Notes: generated by a model from the sequence alone, not told the origin. Counted from the stretch's first letter, positions 11,045-20,334 are shown. The stretch: DNA of 64,000 bases from Candidatus Rhodoferax randersensis (GCA_016718155.1 JADKEH010000004.1:62001-126000); one strand, 5' to 3'. A program made the numbers and translations.

Positions 11045-11935
11045 ATGGCCATCGTTACCGGCAAGAACCAGCGCTGGCGCGTCTGGGGCGCGCACATCGG
11101 CCTGTGCCTGCTGATCGCCGTCACCCTGTTTCCGCTGCTGGCGGTGGTGTCGATCTCACTGCGGCCCGGCAACTTTTCCACGGGCAACCTGATCCCCAGC
11201 GAGATCAGCCTGGAACACTGGAAGCTGGCGCTTGGTATCCCGGTCGTGGGCGCTGACGGCTCGGTCGTGGAGCCGCCCTTCCCGGTCCTGCGCTGGTTGT
11301 GGAACTCGATCAAGATCGCCAGCATCTCGGCGCTGTTGATCGTGGCCATATCGACCACCGCCGCCTACGCCTTTGCGCGCCTGAAGTTCCGCTTCAAATC
11401 GGCGCTGCTTGACAGCATGTTGCTGCTACAGATGTTTCCGGCGGTGCTGGCATTGGTGGCGATTTTTGCCATCTTCGAAGCCATCGGCAAGTTCGTGCCC
11501 TGGCTGGGCATCGAGACCCACGGCGGCCTGGTGCTGGCCTACCTGGGCGGCGTGGCCATGCACATCTGGACCATTCGCGGCTATTTTGAGACCATTCCGG
11601 TGGAGATCGAGGAATGCGCCAAGGTCGACGGCGCCACCCATTGGCAGACCTTTTGTTATGTGCTGTTGCCGATGGCGGTGCCGATCCTGATGGTGGTGTT
11701 TGTGCTGGCCTTCATCGGCACCATCATCGAGTACCCGGTGGCGTCCATCCTGCTGCGCGAAGAGGCCAACCTGACCCTGGCCGTGGGCTCCAAGTTTTAC
11801 CTCAACGACCAGAAGTTTCTGTGGGGCGACTTTGCCGCCGCCGCCGTGTTGTCGGGCCTGCCCATCACCTTGGTGTTTCTGGCCGCGCAACGCTGGATTG
11901 TGTCTGGCTTGACGGCTGGTGGGGTGAAGGGTTGA
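11045..11935 (+). CDS. malG: Maltose ABC transporter permease MalG
   Basis: Second permease of the importer. From the ATG at 11045 it is 296 aa, the same length as E. coli MalG. The EAA loop is present (EECAKVDGATHWQTFCYVLL), with five to six hydrophobic segments and the typical end YFLNDQKFLWGDFAAAAVLS. AAGGAG precedes the start by about ten bases. It lies 17 bases after malF and closes the importer operon; the aldo/keto reductase follows after 70 bases and may be co-transcribed. A longer open frame begins at 10532, but those residues are a shadow of malF. Confidence 0.93.
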   Translation: MAIVTGKNQRWRVWGAHIGLCLLIAVTLFPLLAVVSISLRPGNFSTGNLIPSEISLEHWKLALGIPVVGADGSVVEPPFPVLRWLWNSIKIASISALLIVAISTTAAYAFARLKFRFKSALLDSMLLLQMFPAVLALVAIFAIFEAIGKFVPWLGIETHGGLVLAYLGGVAMHIWTIRGYFETIPVEIEECAKVDGATHWQTFCYVLLPMAVPILMVVFVLAFIGTIIEYPVASILLREEANLTLAVGSKFYLNDQKFLWGDFAAAAVLSGLPITLVFLAAQRWIVSGLTAGGVKG

Positions 11936-12005
11936 GTGGAAGGGGGTTGTGCGCGCCCTCCCCTTCACGGTGCCCGCCTTGGAGGCAAGGGTTTGACACG
12001 TTGAC

Positions 12006-12893
12006 ATGAACACCCGCCCCTTTGGCCAAACCGGCCTGCACGTGAGCCCATTGGGCTTCGGCGCGATGCACCTCAACGACGCAAGCGTCAGTGAACAGGA
12101 TGCGGGCCGCCTGCTCAACCAGGTGTTGGACCTGGGCGTGAACCTGATCGACACCGCCCGAGGTTATGGCCTGTCCGAGGAGCGCATTGGCCGCCATATT
12201 GCACACCGCCGTCAGGAGTTTGTCTTGTCCACCAAGGTCGGCTACGGCATCGAGGGCGTGCCCGACTGGACGTGCGCCTGCATCATGGCCGGCGTGGACG
12301 CCGCATTGACCCGCATGCGCTGCGAGGTACTGGACATCGTGCATCTGCATTCGTGCCCGCTGCACACGCTCGAACAAGGCGAAGTGATCACCGCCCTGGA
12401 AGACTGCGAGCGTGCCGGCAAGTTACGCGTCGTCGCGTATTCGGGTGACAACGTGGAACTGGACTGGGCGATCCAATCCCGGCGTTTTGGTTCGGTGCAG
12501 ACCTCGATCAGTGTCTGTGATCAGGTCAACCTGGCTAACCGTCTGCCGGCACTGGAACACGCAGGCCTGGGTGTCATCGCCAAGCGCCCGTTGGCGGGGG
12601 CAGTTTGGCGCTCGGCAATGCGACCGGAGACGCATGCGGAAGGCGAGTACTGGGACCGCTGGCAAGCCATGGCTTTGGAACAAGCTCTGGCCGATACTGA
12701 CGGGAATGACTTGGCGCTGCGCTTCACCGCGCACCTGCCGGGCGTAAGCTGCAGCATTGTCGGGACAGCCAAGCTGGCGCACTTCGAACAGAACTTGGCG
12801 GCGGTGGCCAAGGGGCCCTTGCCTGGCGATCAACAAGCGCTGATGCGTGCCGCTTTCCTGCGTCACGACCGCGCGTGGGCCGGCTTGATTTGA
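12006..12893 (+). CDS. Aldo/keto reductase
   Basis: An NAD(P)H-dependent oxidoreductase of the aldo/keto reductase superfamily (295 aa, barrel fold). The catalytic tetrad is readable: Asp and Tyr in LIDTARGYG (residues about 45-51), Lys in VLSTKVG and His in IVHLHS. The C-terminal coenzyme region (VSCSIVGTAKLAHFEQNL) is of the galactose-dehydrogenase-like subgroup. Substrate cannot be read from sequence. Its place right after malG, on the same strand, suggests a sugar or sugar-derived aldehyde, but that is inference. No good ribosome site is seen before the ATG. Confidence 0.85.
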   Translation: MNTRPFGQTGLHVSPLGFGAMHLNDASVSEQDAGRLLNQVLDLGVNLIDTARGYGLSEERIGRHIAHRRQEFVLSTKVGYGIEGVPDWTCACIMAGVDAALTRMRCEVLDIVHLHSCPLHTLEQGEVITALEDCERAGKLRVVAYSGDNVELDWAIQSRRFGSVQTSISVCDQVNLANRLPALEHAGLGVIAKRPLAGAVWRSAMRPETHAEGEYWDRWQAMALEQALADTDGNDLALRFTAHLPGVSCSIVGTAKLAHFEQNLAAVAKGPLPGDQQALMRAAFLRHDRAWAGLI

Positions 12894-12999
12894 ACTTTCG
12901 ACTTCCCTGGTTGACGACACTGTTGCGCTTGATGAAATGCCTACCCCGCCAAGCGATTCCAAGCGCTTTGGCTACGCGTAGCGCGATCCATCGCCATGA

Positions 13000-14982
13000 T
13001 CAAGGCACGGCCAGGCTCTTTGCCAGGAATCGTTCCACACGCCCCCAGAAGTCGGTCTGTGTTTCGGGCTTGTCCCAGCCGTGGCCCTCGTCGTAAACCA
13101 CCCATTCCACTTGGGTGTTGTGCGCCTTCACTGCATCGCGAAACTTCTCGCCGTGCACCAGGGGCACGCGCATGTCGTAGGCGCCATAGGCCAGCAGCAG
13201 CGGCTGCGTGATTTTGGCCGCGTTTTCGATCGGTGATGTGACCTTCAACTGCGCCGCATCGTTCACCGGATCACCGACCAGTGCCGGCATGCCGTATTGC
13301 TTGAATACATCGGAGGTGTCGCTCCACGTGACGGCATACAGGAGGCTGATGTCCGTCACACCAACCCAGTTGATGCCGCATCGAAACAGGCTCGGATCGT
13401 TGACCAGTCCCATCAGCGCGGCATAGCCACCGTAACTCGCGCCAGCGATGCAAATACGTTTGGGATCGGCAATGCCTTGCGCGATGGCCCATCGCGCGCC
13501 ATCGGCCACGTCACTTTGCATGGCCAGGCCCCATTGCTTGAAGCCGGCCCTGAAGTGCCTGGCGCCAAATCCGGTGCTGCCTCGGAACTCGGGTTGCAGC
13601 ACCGCATAACCACGCGTCGCCAGGAACTGCACCTGGGCGTCCCACTGCCACCCTGCGCCGCGGGTCCACGGTCCGCCATGCACCAGCACCACCATCGGCA
13701 AGTTCTTCTGGGCAGCACCCGGTGGCAAGGTCAGGTAGGCAGGGATCTCCAGGCCATCGCGCGCCGCATACCGCACCAGATCCATGGCACCCATCTGCCT
13801 GGGCTCGATGTCGGGCAAGGTGCTGCCAAGGCGAGTCAGCTTGCCTGATGGAACATGAAACAGGTAAGTCAAGGTCGGTTGGGCATCGGAAAACGCCTCG
13901 ATCAGGGCAAACGAGCTGGCCACGCGCGTCGGCACCGAAACCCGGTTGGTCGTGCGCGGCAGCAGCTTGTCGATGTCCGCTTGCAGGGCCTTCATGTTTG
14001 CGTCCAGCCATTGCGTGACTTCAGCATCGATCTTGAAGCGAATGCCCAACAGGGTCTTGGCGTTGGACACCGGTCGCACGTCCAGATCAAATTGCTCCGA
14101 GAACGCCAGCGGGGCAGCCGACAGTTGTCCTGTCTCGATGTCAAGGGTGTAGACGGCGGACTTATCGCCTCGCGGCTGCGCCTGAACGTAGAGACGGTCA
14201 TCCGGCCCAAAGAACTTGGGTTCGATTCCCTTGCCGACAAAACGGTCAAACTCAAGCAGTTTCTTCCAGGCGCCGGCTGCGGTGCGCACGTGCAACGCGG
14301 CAAGCCCTGCTTCACGGGTCACCACGGCACGCAGCGCGCCACGCGCGTCGAGCACCCACTGAAACGCATGCACAGGGGCATCCACTTCCTCGGCACGGCC
14401 GCTCACCGTGTTCAGGCGCTGCAGCCTGATGTAGTCGACCGACCTTGCCGACTGCTCCAGCGGCCGAACCACGAACACGTGATCACTGTCCTGTGGACCC
14501 GCGTCTCCCAACAAGTAGGTGTTCCACGGCAACAACTCGACGCCTGCTGGCGGAGCCTTGACAAAGGTCTGCTGAGTTTCTGCCAGTTGCCGAAATCCTG
14601 AGCCATCGTGGTTGACCGCGAACAGGCCATGGCCCAGCGCCACCCGTCCAACACCGGTCAGTTCAGCGTGCAGATCGAACACCAGACGCTGATCGTTGAC
14701 CCAGCGAAAACTGCGCACATCGGCGTCCTTGAACGAGCCGACCACCGCGGGTTGCATGGACTGAAGATCCAGCACAGCCAGTTGCGTGCGGCTACCCTTG
14801 GCGGCGACCAGGAAAGCCAGGCGCAGTCCGCCAGGCGCCAGCGCGGCATGGCTGAACGCGGGGCGCCGGAAGAAGGTGTCGATGGCGGGCGGCTGCGCCC
14901 AGGCAGCCTGGGCGATCAGACTGACCACGCCTGCGAACACTGCGATAAACCATGCCCGGGCTTTAGCGGATGAATAACTCAT
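13000..14982 (-). CDS. S9 family (prolyl oligopeptidase-like) serine peptidase, exported
   Basis: A 660-residue secreted hydrolase. A signal peptide (hydrophobic AWFIAVFAGVVSLIAQAAWA) is followed by a divergent beta-propeller (about 40-390) and an alpha/beta hydrolase domain. The triad is visible: Ser in GASYGGY near residue 512, Asp in AYGAYDMRV near 603 and His in DEGHGWD near 632. Such enzymes cleave short peptides or acyl-peptides in the periplasm. It lies downstream of the TonB receptor on the same strand but beyond a strong terminator, so it probably has its own promoter in 14983-15160. A link to glucan uptake is not evident. Confidence 0.9.
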   Translation of the reverse strand: MSYSSAKARAWFIAVFAGVVSLIAQAAWAQPPAIDTFFRRPAFSHAALAPGGLRLAFLVAAKGSRTQLAVLDLQSMQPAVVGSFKDADVRSFRWVNDQRLVFDLHAELTGVGRVALGHGLFAVNHDGSGFRQLAETQQTFVKAPPAGVELLPWNTYLLGDAGPQDSDHVFVVRPLEQSARSVDYIRLQRLNTVSGRAEEVDAPVHAFQWVLDARGALRAVVTREAGLAALHVRTAAGAWKKLLEFDRFVGKGIEPKFFGPDDRLYVQAQPRGDKSAVYTLDIETGQLSAAPLAFSEQFDLDVRPVSNAKTLLGIRFKIDAEVTQWLDANMKALQADIDKLLPRTTNRVSVPTRVASSFALIEAFSDAQPTLTYLFHVPSGKLTRLGSTLPDIEPRQMGAMDLVRYAARDGLEIPAYLTLPPGAAQKNLPMVVLVHGGPWTRGAGWQWDAQVQFLATRGYAVLQPEFRGSTGFGARHFRAGFKQWGLAMQSDVADGARWAIAQGIADPKRICIAGASYGGYAALMGLVNDPSLFRCGINWVGVTDISLLYAVTWSDTSDVFKQYGMPALVGDPVNDAAQLKVTSPIENAAKITQPLLLAYGAYDMRVPLVHGEKFRDAVKAHNTQVEWVVYDEGHGWDKPETQTDFWGRVERFLAKSLAVP

Positions 14983-15161
14983 TGACCTCTCCTGTGCTCA
15001 ATTGGGGAGCGCTCCCCTGCAACTCGCAAGGCTTAGTGGCCTCGGCCGCACCAGGCACGGCCATCGCAATCCGAGTCGTGATCACGGCCGTGCGGACGTC
15101 GATCGACGAGACAAGCGACGGCGCGATGATGCCACGGCGCAAACCGATACCTTCCGCGCAC

Positions 15162-15194
15162 AAAAAACCCTTGTCAGCTTGTGGCTGACAAGGG
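15162..15194 (-). terminator. Rho-independent terminator of the TonB receptor gene
   Basis: On the minus strand CCCTTGTCAGC, a 5-base loop and GCTGACAAGGG form a perfect 11-bp stem, followed by TTTTTTG. It starts 67 bases after the receptor stop codon. Confidence 0.85.
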
Positions 15195-15220
15195 CAAAGT
15201 CCTTGGAGAACGGAAATCTA

Positions 15221-15259
15221 GCCAGTTAAGGACAGCGCTGAAGGTCTGTCCCGCAAGGT
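15221..15259 (-). repeat. Dispersed repeat copy (ACCTTGCGGGACAGACCTTC type)
   Basis: Directly after the receptor stop codon, the minus strand matches the tandem units at 57746-57866 in 35 of 39 positions. The unit contains a small inverted repeat (GGACAG ... CTGTCC). Two such copies 42 kb apart, both in gaps next to stop codons or intergenic DNA, indicate an interspersed repeat family. Confidence 0.65.
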
Positions 15260-15260
15260 C

Positions 15261-17999
15261 TCAAAACTTGTAGTTGGCGCCGAACAGCATGGTGCGACCG
15301 TAAGTGTTGTATTCCTTCGGGGTATCCGGCGTATCGGTGTAGCGCGCATAGGGCGCGTTGGTCAGGTTGTTGACCTGCAGCAACAAGGACAGGCCCTTGG
15401 CCATGCCGGTGTTGAACTCGTAACCGAGCTGCAAATCGACCGCCTTCTCGGGCTTGATGAAAACGAGCTCGCGGTCGGCGCCAAAGCCGGAGATTTCACC
15501 CACATACTCGGAACGTGAGCGTTGCGAGACGCGCGCCGAGAAGCCGCTTTTTTCGTAGTAGACCGTCAGACCCGTGACCTGTTTGGACAAGCCAGGCAGG
15601 GGCATGGTCGAACCCGGACCTTGAGGACGTATCTTGCTGTTGGTGTCGGCATGGCTCAACACGACGCCAAAGCCATCGAGCATTGGGGTGAGCAAGTTAA
15701 ACGGGATCGAGGCGCTGAGCTCGACACCGCTGATGGTGCCACCGGTGCCATTGAGCGGGGCGTCATACTTGCCAAAGGTGCCAACCGGGTTGACCGCTCC
15801 CGTAATGGGGTTGACCGCGCCAGCGAAGTCCACGACGAACTTTTGTTGGTAAATGTAGGACTTGAGGTCCTTGTAGAAACCGGCGATGCCCACGTAGGCT
15901 TTGGTACCGAAGTACTTCTCGTAAGACACGTCGAAGGCATTGGCGCGGAACGGCAGCAACTCGGGGTTGCCACCACTGCCGCTCCAACGTTCCGACTCGG
16001 GCTTCGACGGATTGGAATCGAAGGAAACGTTGCGATTGGCTCGTAACTGATCGACCCGCGCACGCGCCATCACCTTGGCCACGCCGACGCGCACGGTCTG
16101 GTCATTGGACAAGCCAAACGCCAGGTTCATGCTGGGCAATACGTCGCTGTAGGTCTTCCCGCCCGTAAATGGCGTGACGCCAGTTACCGCATTGCCATTG
16201 GCCACGGCATAGGCGGTGGAACTTTGGTCGGTGTGCACCACCTGCACACCCACGTTGCCGCGCAAAGTGACTGCGCCCAACTCGGTATCGATGTCAAGCT
16301 TGCCGTAAACGGTATTGACCTTCTCGGTGACTTTCCAGTTCTTGTTGGTGATGTCGGCGTGGTAGTTGGGGGTGAGCTTGTAAAGCGTGTCGTAAGCGCC
16401 TTGAATGTCGTAGCTCAGCACGCCGCCAAAGCCAATGTGGCCCTGCTGAGTGGGAGAGACCAGCAGTCCCGTGGGAACAGCAGTGGCCGCTGTGACGAAG
16501 GGATTGCGGGTGGAGCCCTTCAGATCGACAAATGCTTCGGGTACCTCCTTGGTCTTGGAACGGTCCGACATGTGCAGGCCAAAGTTCATGCGGCTAAAGA
16601 AACCGGTCATGTCCTTGCTGGCGCTCAGGCGCGCGGCCGTCAATTCGTCGGTAACGTTGAGCCACTTGATGTAGCCATCCTGACCCCAGCCGCCGGAGTC
16701 CACCAGGCGAATGATGGACGGGTCGGCGTAGTTCAGGCCAACCTTGAAGGTGGGCAGACCGGTATCGCGGTCCTGCGTGAAGGCCACGTTGTCACGGGTG
16801 CCGGCGGTGCCGGCGTAGGTTTCGAGGATCGACTCCTTGCGTTCGGCTTTGGAGTAGCTCAGGTCACCTACTGCTGTCCAGTCGGCCACCTTCAGCTTGT
16901 TGTTCCAGCCAATGGCGGACAGGTCATCGGTACGCTTGTTCAGATCGTTGCGCAGCACCGGCTTGATGCTGCTGAAAGTGCCCCCGACCAGGAAACCGTC
17001 CTGTACTACCGGGTTGGTCAAGGTGGCCCCACCCCAGGGCATGCCGACCTCAAAGCCACGGGTGATTTGAGTCTTGTCGAACTTGGACGCATAGAGATCC
17101 AGCACGCTCTCGAAATCCTTGCTGGGTTTGTACTGAATCACACCCATCAAGCCATCACGCACCTGCTCGGTGGAGTCGACATAGGACTTGAAGCCACCCA
17201 GCACCTTGACGTTGGCGGGTACCGCCGAGTCACCGGTGTAACCCCAGGCTTCCCAGCGCTTGGCCTGGCTGGGCGAGTCGAGCCGGGCGTAACCCAGCGC
17301 AATACCCAGCGTGCGGTTGGCGAACTGGTCGATGTAGGACGCGCTGAAGCGACTGCCGGTGGACTTGGAATCCGCATTCAAGGTGCCCAGCGAGTTCTTG
17401 TCGCCGCGCAGATTGAGGGACACCACCCGGCCCGGGAAAGACAAAGGGCGCACCGTCTGCATGTCAATGGTGCCCGACAAACCCTGACCAATCAGGCCAG
17501 CGTCGGGTGTCTTGTAGATCAGCACGCCGCTGAGAAGCTCCGACGGGTATTGGTCAAACTCAACGCCGCGGTTGTCGCCAGTGCTGACCTGCTCGCGCCC
17601 GTTGAGCAAGGTGCCGGCGAAATCGCCCGACATGCCGCGCACGCTGATGGTCTGCGAGCGACCGGCGACGCGCTGCGAGGCCAGACCCGGCAAACGGGAA
17701 ATCGACTCGGCAATGCTGGAGTCCGGCAGCTTGCCGATGTCTTCCGCCGAGATCGCCTCGACGATGGAGTCCGAGTTCTTCTTGACCGAGATGGCGTCCT
17801 CGATGCCTTTGCGAATGCCGGTGATCACCACCGTCGAGAGGTTGGCGCTAGCGGGTTGGGCAGCAGGCGCAGCTTGCTGTGCCTGGGCCGAAGCCGACAC
17901 AAATAGCATCACGGCGCAACCGGCGGCAACGGGCCCGAGCTTGAACAAGCGACGCTGTGACAAGGGCGTGTCGCAGCGCTGGGCAGGGGAAGTATTCAT
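15261..17999 (-). CDS. TonB-dependent outer membrane receptor, probable malto-oligosaccharide uptake
   Basis: A 912-residue outer membrane transporter that uses TonB energy to import a substrate too large or too scarce for porins. Signal peptide to about residue 41 (ends SASAQAQ), a short linker, plug domain from about 55 (STVVITGIRKGIEDAISVKK, later SISRLPG and ISVRGMSG), then a 22-strand barrel ending in the expected aromatic residue (NYKF). It belongs to the Xanthomonas/Caulobacter-type receptors used for sugars. The substrate is inferred from neighbours (glucokinase divergent from it, mal and glg genes on both sides). A terminator follows at 15194. Confidence 0.9.
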   Translation of the reverse strand: MNTSPAQRCDTPLSQRRLFKLGPVAAGCAVMLFVSASAQAQQAAPAAQPASANLSTVVITGIRKGIEDAISVKKNSDSIVEAISAEDIGKLPDSSIAESISRLPGLASQRVAGRSQTISVRGMSGDFAGTLLNGREQVSTGDNRGVEFDQYPSELLSGVLIYKTPDAGLIGQGLSGTIDMQTVRPLSFPGRVVSLNLRGDKNSLGTLNADSKSTGSRFSASYIDQFANRTLGIALGYARLDSPSQAKRWEAWGYTGDSAVPANVKVLGGFKSYVDSTEQVRDGLMGVIQYKPSKDFESVLDLYASKFDKTQITRGFEVGMPWGGATLTNPVVQDGFLVGGTFSSIKPVLRNDLNKRTDDLSAIGWNNKLKVADWTAVGDLSYSKAERKESILETYAGTAGTRDNVAFTQDRDTGLPTFKVGLNYADPSIIRLVDSGGWGQDGYIKWLNVTDELTAARLSASKDMTGFFSRMNFGLHMSDRSKTKEVPEAFVDLKGSTRNPFVTAATAVPTGLLVSPTQQGHIGFGGVLSYDIQGAYDTLYKLTPNYHADITNKNWKVTEKVNTVYGKLDIDTELGAVTLRGNVGVQVVHTDQSSTAYAVANGNAVTGVTPFTGGKTYSDVLPSMNLAFGLSNDQTVRVGVAKVMARARVDQLRANRNVSFDSNPSKPESERWSGSGGNPELLPFRANAFDVSYEKYFGTKAYVGIAGFYKDLKSYIYQQKFVVDFAGAVNPITGAVNPVGTFGKYDAPLNGTGGTISGVELSASIPFNLLTPMLDGFGVVLSHADTNSKIRPQGPGSTMPLPGLSKQVTGLTVYYEKSGFSARVSQRSRSEYVGEISGFGADRELVFIKPEKAVDLQLGYEFNTGMAKGLSLLLQVNNLTNAPYARYTDTPDTPKEYNTYGRTMLFGANYKF

Positions 18000-18088
18000 T
18001 TATGTGCTCCTAAAGCGGTCATACCAACAGATTCCTTTGGGAGGGACCAAAGGCATTAAAACCAGGGCGCAGTCACCCGATCTCTTGC

Positions 18089-18105
18089 TGTAGTTTGTAT
18101 CAAAA
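18089..18105. promoter_or_regulatory. Candidate operator near the receptor promoter (TGTAGTTTGTATCAAAA)
   Basis: Ninety bases before the receptor start. It shares the TGTAGTTTG core with the inverted copy at 18259-18275 and with the site at 6772. The spacing to the receptor gene fits control of that promoter. Motif grouping is by eye. Confidence 0.35.
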
Positions 18106-18258
18106 CAAGAAATCTATCAACATAGGAACAAACCCTAGCCACCATCAAGAAATGTCGTCTGATTATCGCTATGGAGACGTTCTATCCTGATAAATCACGC
18201 CCAAGTGGCCCGTTCAGCCGGTGCCCCCCACTTGAGTTACCGCATCGCGACTGTCAAT

Positions 18259-18275
18259 TTGTATCCAAACTACAA
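18259..18275. promoter_or_regulatory. Candidate operator, palindromic TTGTA-N7-TACAA
   Basis: TTGTATCCAAACTACAA has perfect 5-bp arms (extendable by one T/A pair) and agrees with the HexR-like pattern in its right half (ACTACAA). It lies midway between receptor and glucokinase genes, so it could act on either. Confidence 0.4.
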
Positions 18276-18451
18276 ACTTGGAACGCTTCTTTAAGCCTAG
18301 GTGGGTGTTTTGTTGTCCAAACCCAACGAACTGAACAGAGACAGAGGTCAAATCCTATATCGTGAGATGCAGCAGCGTCATTTGACTAGATTTTTGCTAA
18401 AGAATACTTTGTAACTGCGCCAGTTTGGCCTGACGCGTTTAATTTTTTGAG

Positions 18452-18479
18452 TTGAGTCTGTCATTCCTTACTGTAGACT
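18452..18479 (+). promoter_or_regulatory. Candidate glucokinase promoter
   Basis: TTGAGT at 18452-18457 and TAGACT at 18474-18479 are 16 bases apart, oriented to glk, with the site at 18488 just downstream where a repressor would block transcription. Confidence 0.35.
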
Positions 18480-18487
18480 TAACGAGT

Positions 18488-18502
18488 TGTTTTACTACAT
18501 TG
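18488..18502. promoter_or_regulatory. Candidate operator downstream of the glucokinase promoter
   Basis: TTGTTTTACTACATT reads on the other strand as AATGTAGTAAAACAA, one good TGTAGT half-site and a degraded second half. It is weaker than the sites at 6772 and 18259 and is included because of its position. Confidence 0.25.
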
Positions 18503-18545
18503 CGAGACGCCACTCTGACTGGCCGGTGTCTTTGGAGGGATCTGG

Positions 18546-19514
18546 ATGAGTGAGAGCTACCCGAGGCTATTGGGTGACATTGGCGGCACCAACGCGCGTT
18601 GGGCGTGGCAGAGCGCGCCGGGGGCGCCCTTGCAAGACATCTCGGTGATGGGATGCGAGGCCAGCGCGTCGCTGTACGAGGCCGCCGCAAGCTACCTAGC
18701 GGCGCGCGGCGGCGAGGCCCCCAGGACCGCCTGCATTGGCGTGGCTACCGCCGTCACCGGTGACGACATCGGCTTCACCAACAGCCCGTGGTCATTCTCG
18801 ATCGCCGCGCTCAAGCAGGCACTGGGCGTCGAGCGTTGCCTGGTGATCAACGACTTCACCGCACTGGCAATGAGCCTGCCAACACTGGGTGCCAGCGACC
18901 TGCAGGCCATCGGTGGCGGGCAGGCCGTGCGCGGCGCGCCCATCGCCCTGCTGGGCCCGGGCACGGGTCTGGGCGTGTCGGGCTTGCTGACCAGCCCGAC
19001 AGGCGCGTGCTCAGCGCTCAGTGGTGAGGGTGGGCATGTGACCCTGGCGCCCGCCAACGAGCTTGAAAGTGAGCTGCTGCGTTGCCTGCGCGCGCGCCAC
19101 GGTCACGTCAGCGCGGAGCGCGTGCTGTCGGGCTTTGGCCTGGTCAATCTATACCAGGCCAGTTGCGACCTGCTGGGCTACACCCTGCGCGATCTGGAAG
19201 CGGCCGACATCACCCAGGCCGCCATTGCGCAAACCGACAGCGCCTGCCAGCAGGCGGTCAGTCTGTTCGCCAGTTTCCTGGGCAATGTCGCGGGCAACCT
19301 GGCCTTGACCCTGGGCGCTCGCGGCGGCGTCTACATCGGTGGCGGAATCGTTCCGCGTCTGGGCCAGGCCTTCGACGCGGCACTGTTTCGCCAACGTTTC
19401 GAAGAAAAAGGACGCTTCGAGGCCTACCTGCAGGCCATCCCCACCTGGGTCATCACGGCGGCCACGCCAGCCCTGCTGGGTGCCTCACGCGCGCTGGATG
19501 AGGTTCAGGCTTGA
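18546..19514 (+). CDS. glk: Glucokinase
   Basis: ATP-dependent glucose kinase of the bacterial Glk family (322 aa; E. coli Glk is 321). The phosphate-binding block LLGDIGGTNARW is at residues 8-19, the catalytic Asp in VINDFTALAM near 102, and the C-terminal GGVYIGGGIVPRLG block is intact. It would phosphorylate glucose released by MalQ. ATG at 18546 is preceded by GGAGGGA. It stands alone on the plus strand, divergent from the TonB receptor, with an operator-like site near its promoter. A second glucokinase domain is fused to an RpiR regulator at 28840. Confidence 0.93.
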   Translation: MSESYPRLLGDIGGTNARWAWQSAPGAPLQDISVMGCEASASLYEAAASYLAARGGEAPRTACIGVATAVTGDDIGFTNSPWSFSIAALKQALGVERCLVINDFTALAMSLPTLGASDLQAIGGGQAVRGAPIALLGPGTGLGVSGLLTSPTGACSALSGEGGHVTLAPANELESELLRCLRARHGHVSAERVLSGFGLVNLYQASCDLLGYTLRDLEAADITQAAIAQTDSACQQAVSLFASFLGNVAGNLALTLGARGGVYIGGGIVPRLGQAFDAALFRQRFEEKGRFEAYLQAIPTWVITAATPALLGASRALDEVQA

Positions 19515-19578
19515 CGCCGGCCCAGCCAGAGCCGAACGCCATCGCGGCGCCAAGCCAAGCGCAGTGATCGGGCTGGCG

Positions 19579-20118
19579 CTAGACCGCGAGCGTCAGGCCG
19601 GGGCGCTCCGAGCCGGCAAGCTTGGGCACCGGTGTAGCACCAAACTGGATGTCGCCAGTGAGCTGGCCGCCTTCTTCGATCACCACCTTGCCATAACGCA
19701 CCTTGCCATGGACGCGCCCGGTGCCGAAGATCACAAGCTTCTGGCGCACCGTCAGATTGCCGTCGAACTGGCCGTGAATCTCGGCAATGTCGATCTCGGC
19801 CGAACCCTTGAAGGCGCCCCGCTCCGAGATCTGCATGACACGCGAATCCATGGTCGCCTCGACCAGGCCTTCGACCACCAGCGTGTCGCAATCGGTGATT
19901 TCCACGCCCTTGAGCTTGATGTTGGGACCCACGGTCAGCTTGCTGCCGCCCTCTTTGGCGGGCGACGGTCCTGCGGCTGCGGCCACTGGTGGGGCCGATG
20001 CAACCGAGGATGGGGCATGCGATGGGGCGTTGATGTTGCCGTGGGACAACGGCGCGACTGAACGTACCGGCGCGACTTCCGGCTCGCGTTTGGTGAAGAA
20101 CGGGGGTGTGATGGCCAT
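19579..20118 (-). CDS. Bactofilin family cytoskeletal protein
   Basis: Small polymer-forming protein (179 aa from the ATG at 20118, preceded by AAGGAG). A proline/alanine-rich N-terminal tail (about 60 residues) is followed by the bactofilin beta-helix, made of short repeats with regularly spaced hydrophobic residues (LKGVEITDCDTLVVEGLVEA, then GSAEIDIAEIHGQFDGNL). It ends with a short unstructured tail. Bactofilins form filaments that position cell-wall or polysaccharide enzymes. An upstream extension of the frame has no ribosome site. It lies between glk and glgB on the opposite strand and shows no obvious link to glycogen genes. Confidence 0.85.
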   Translation of the reverse strand: MAITPPFFTKREPEVAPVRSVAPLSHGNINAPSHAPSSVASAPPVAAAAGPSPAKEGGSKLTVGPNIKLKGVEITDCDTLVVEGLVEATMDSRVMQISERGAFKGSAEIDIAEIHGQFDGNLTVRQKLVIFGTGRVHGKVRYGKVVIEEGGQLTGDIQFGATPVPKLAGSERPGLTLAV

Positions 20119-20334
20119 GCAATCTCCTTGAAAAGTGCATCGTATCGGCCGTGTCCCAATAAGTCTGCCCTGGTTCTGCAAGATTGGTAACAGGATGAAC
20201 CTGCGGCGCATACGGAGACCGAGCGCGGCATCCCCGGGGGTAGACGCGGGACGACAACTTGACGCCGCTGGCCTCGCAAGTCAGGAGCCGCTAAAGTGAG
20301 CTCATCTGCTTAACTTGACCCGCGCAACCACATC

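Larger units (their letters stand above)
18000..18545. other. 546-bp divergent intergenic region without genes
   Basis: This AT-richer stretch separates the receptor gene (minus) from glucokinase (plus). I see no credible reading frame in it. It holds three candidate operator sites (18089, 18259, 18488) and a plausible glucokinase promoter (18452-18479), listed separately. Confidence 0.7.

Noticed and set aside
12971..12982. Palindrome GCTACGCGTAGC between the convergent aldo/keto reductase and peptidase genes, considered as a terminator
   Set aside because: Short stem with no loop and no T-run; likely chance in GC-rich DNA.
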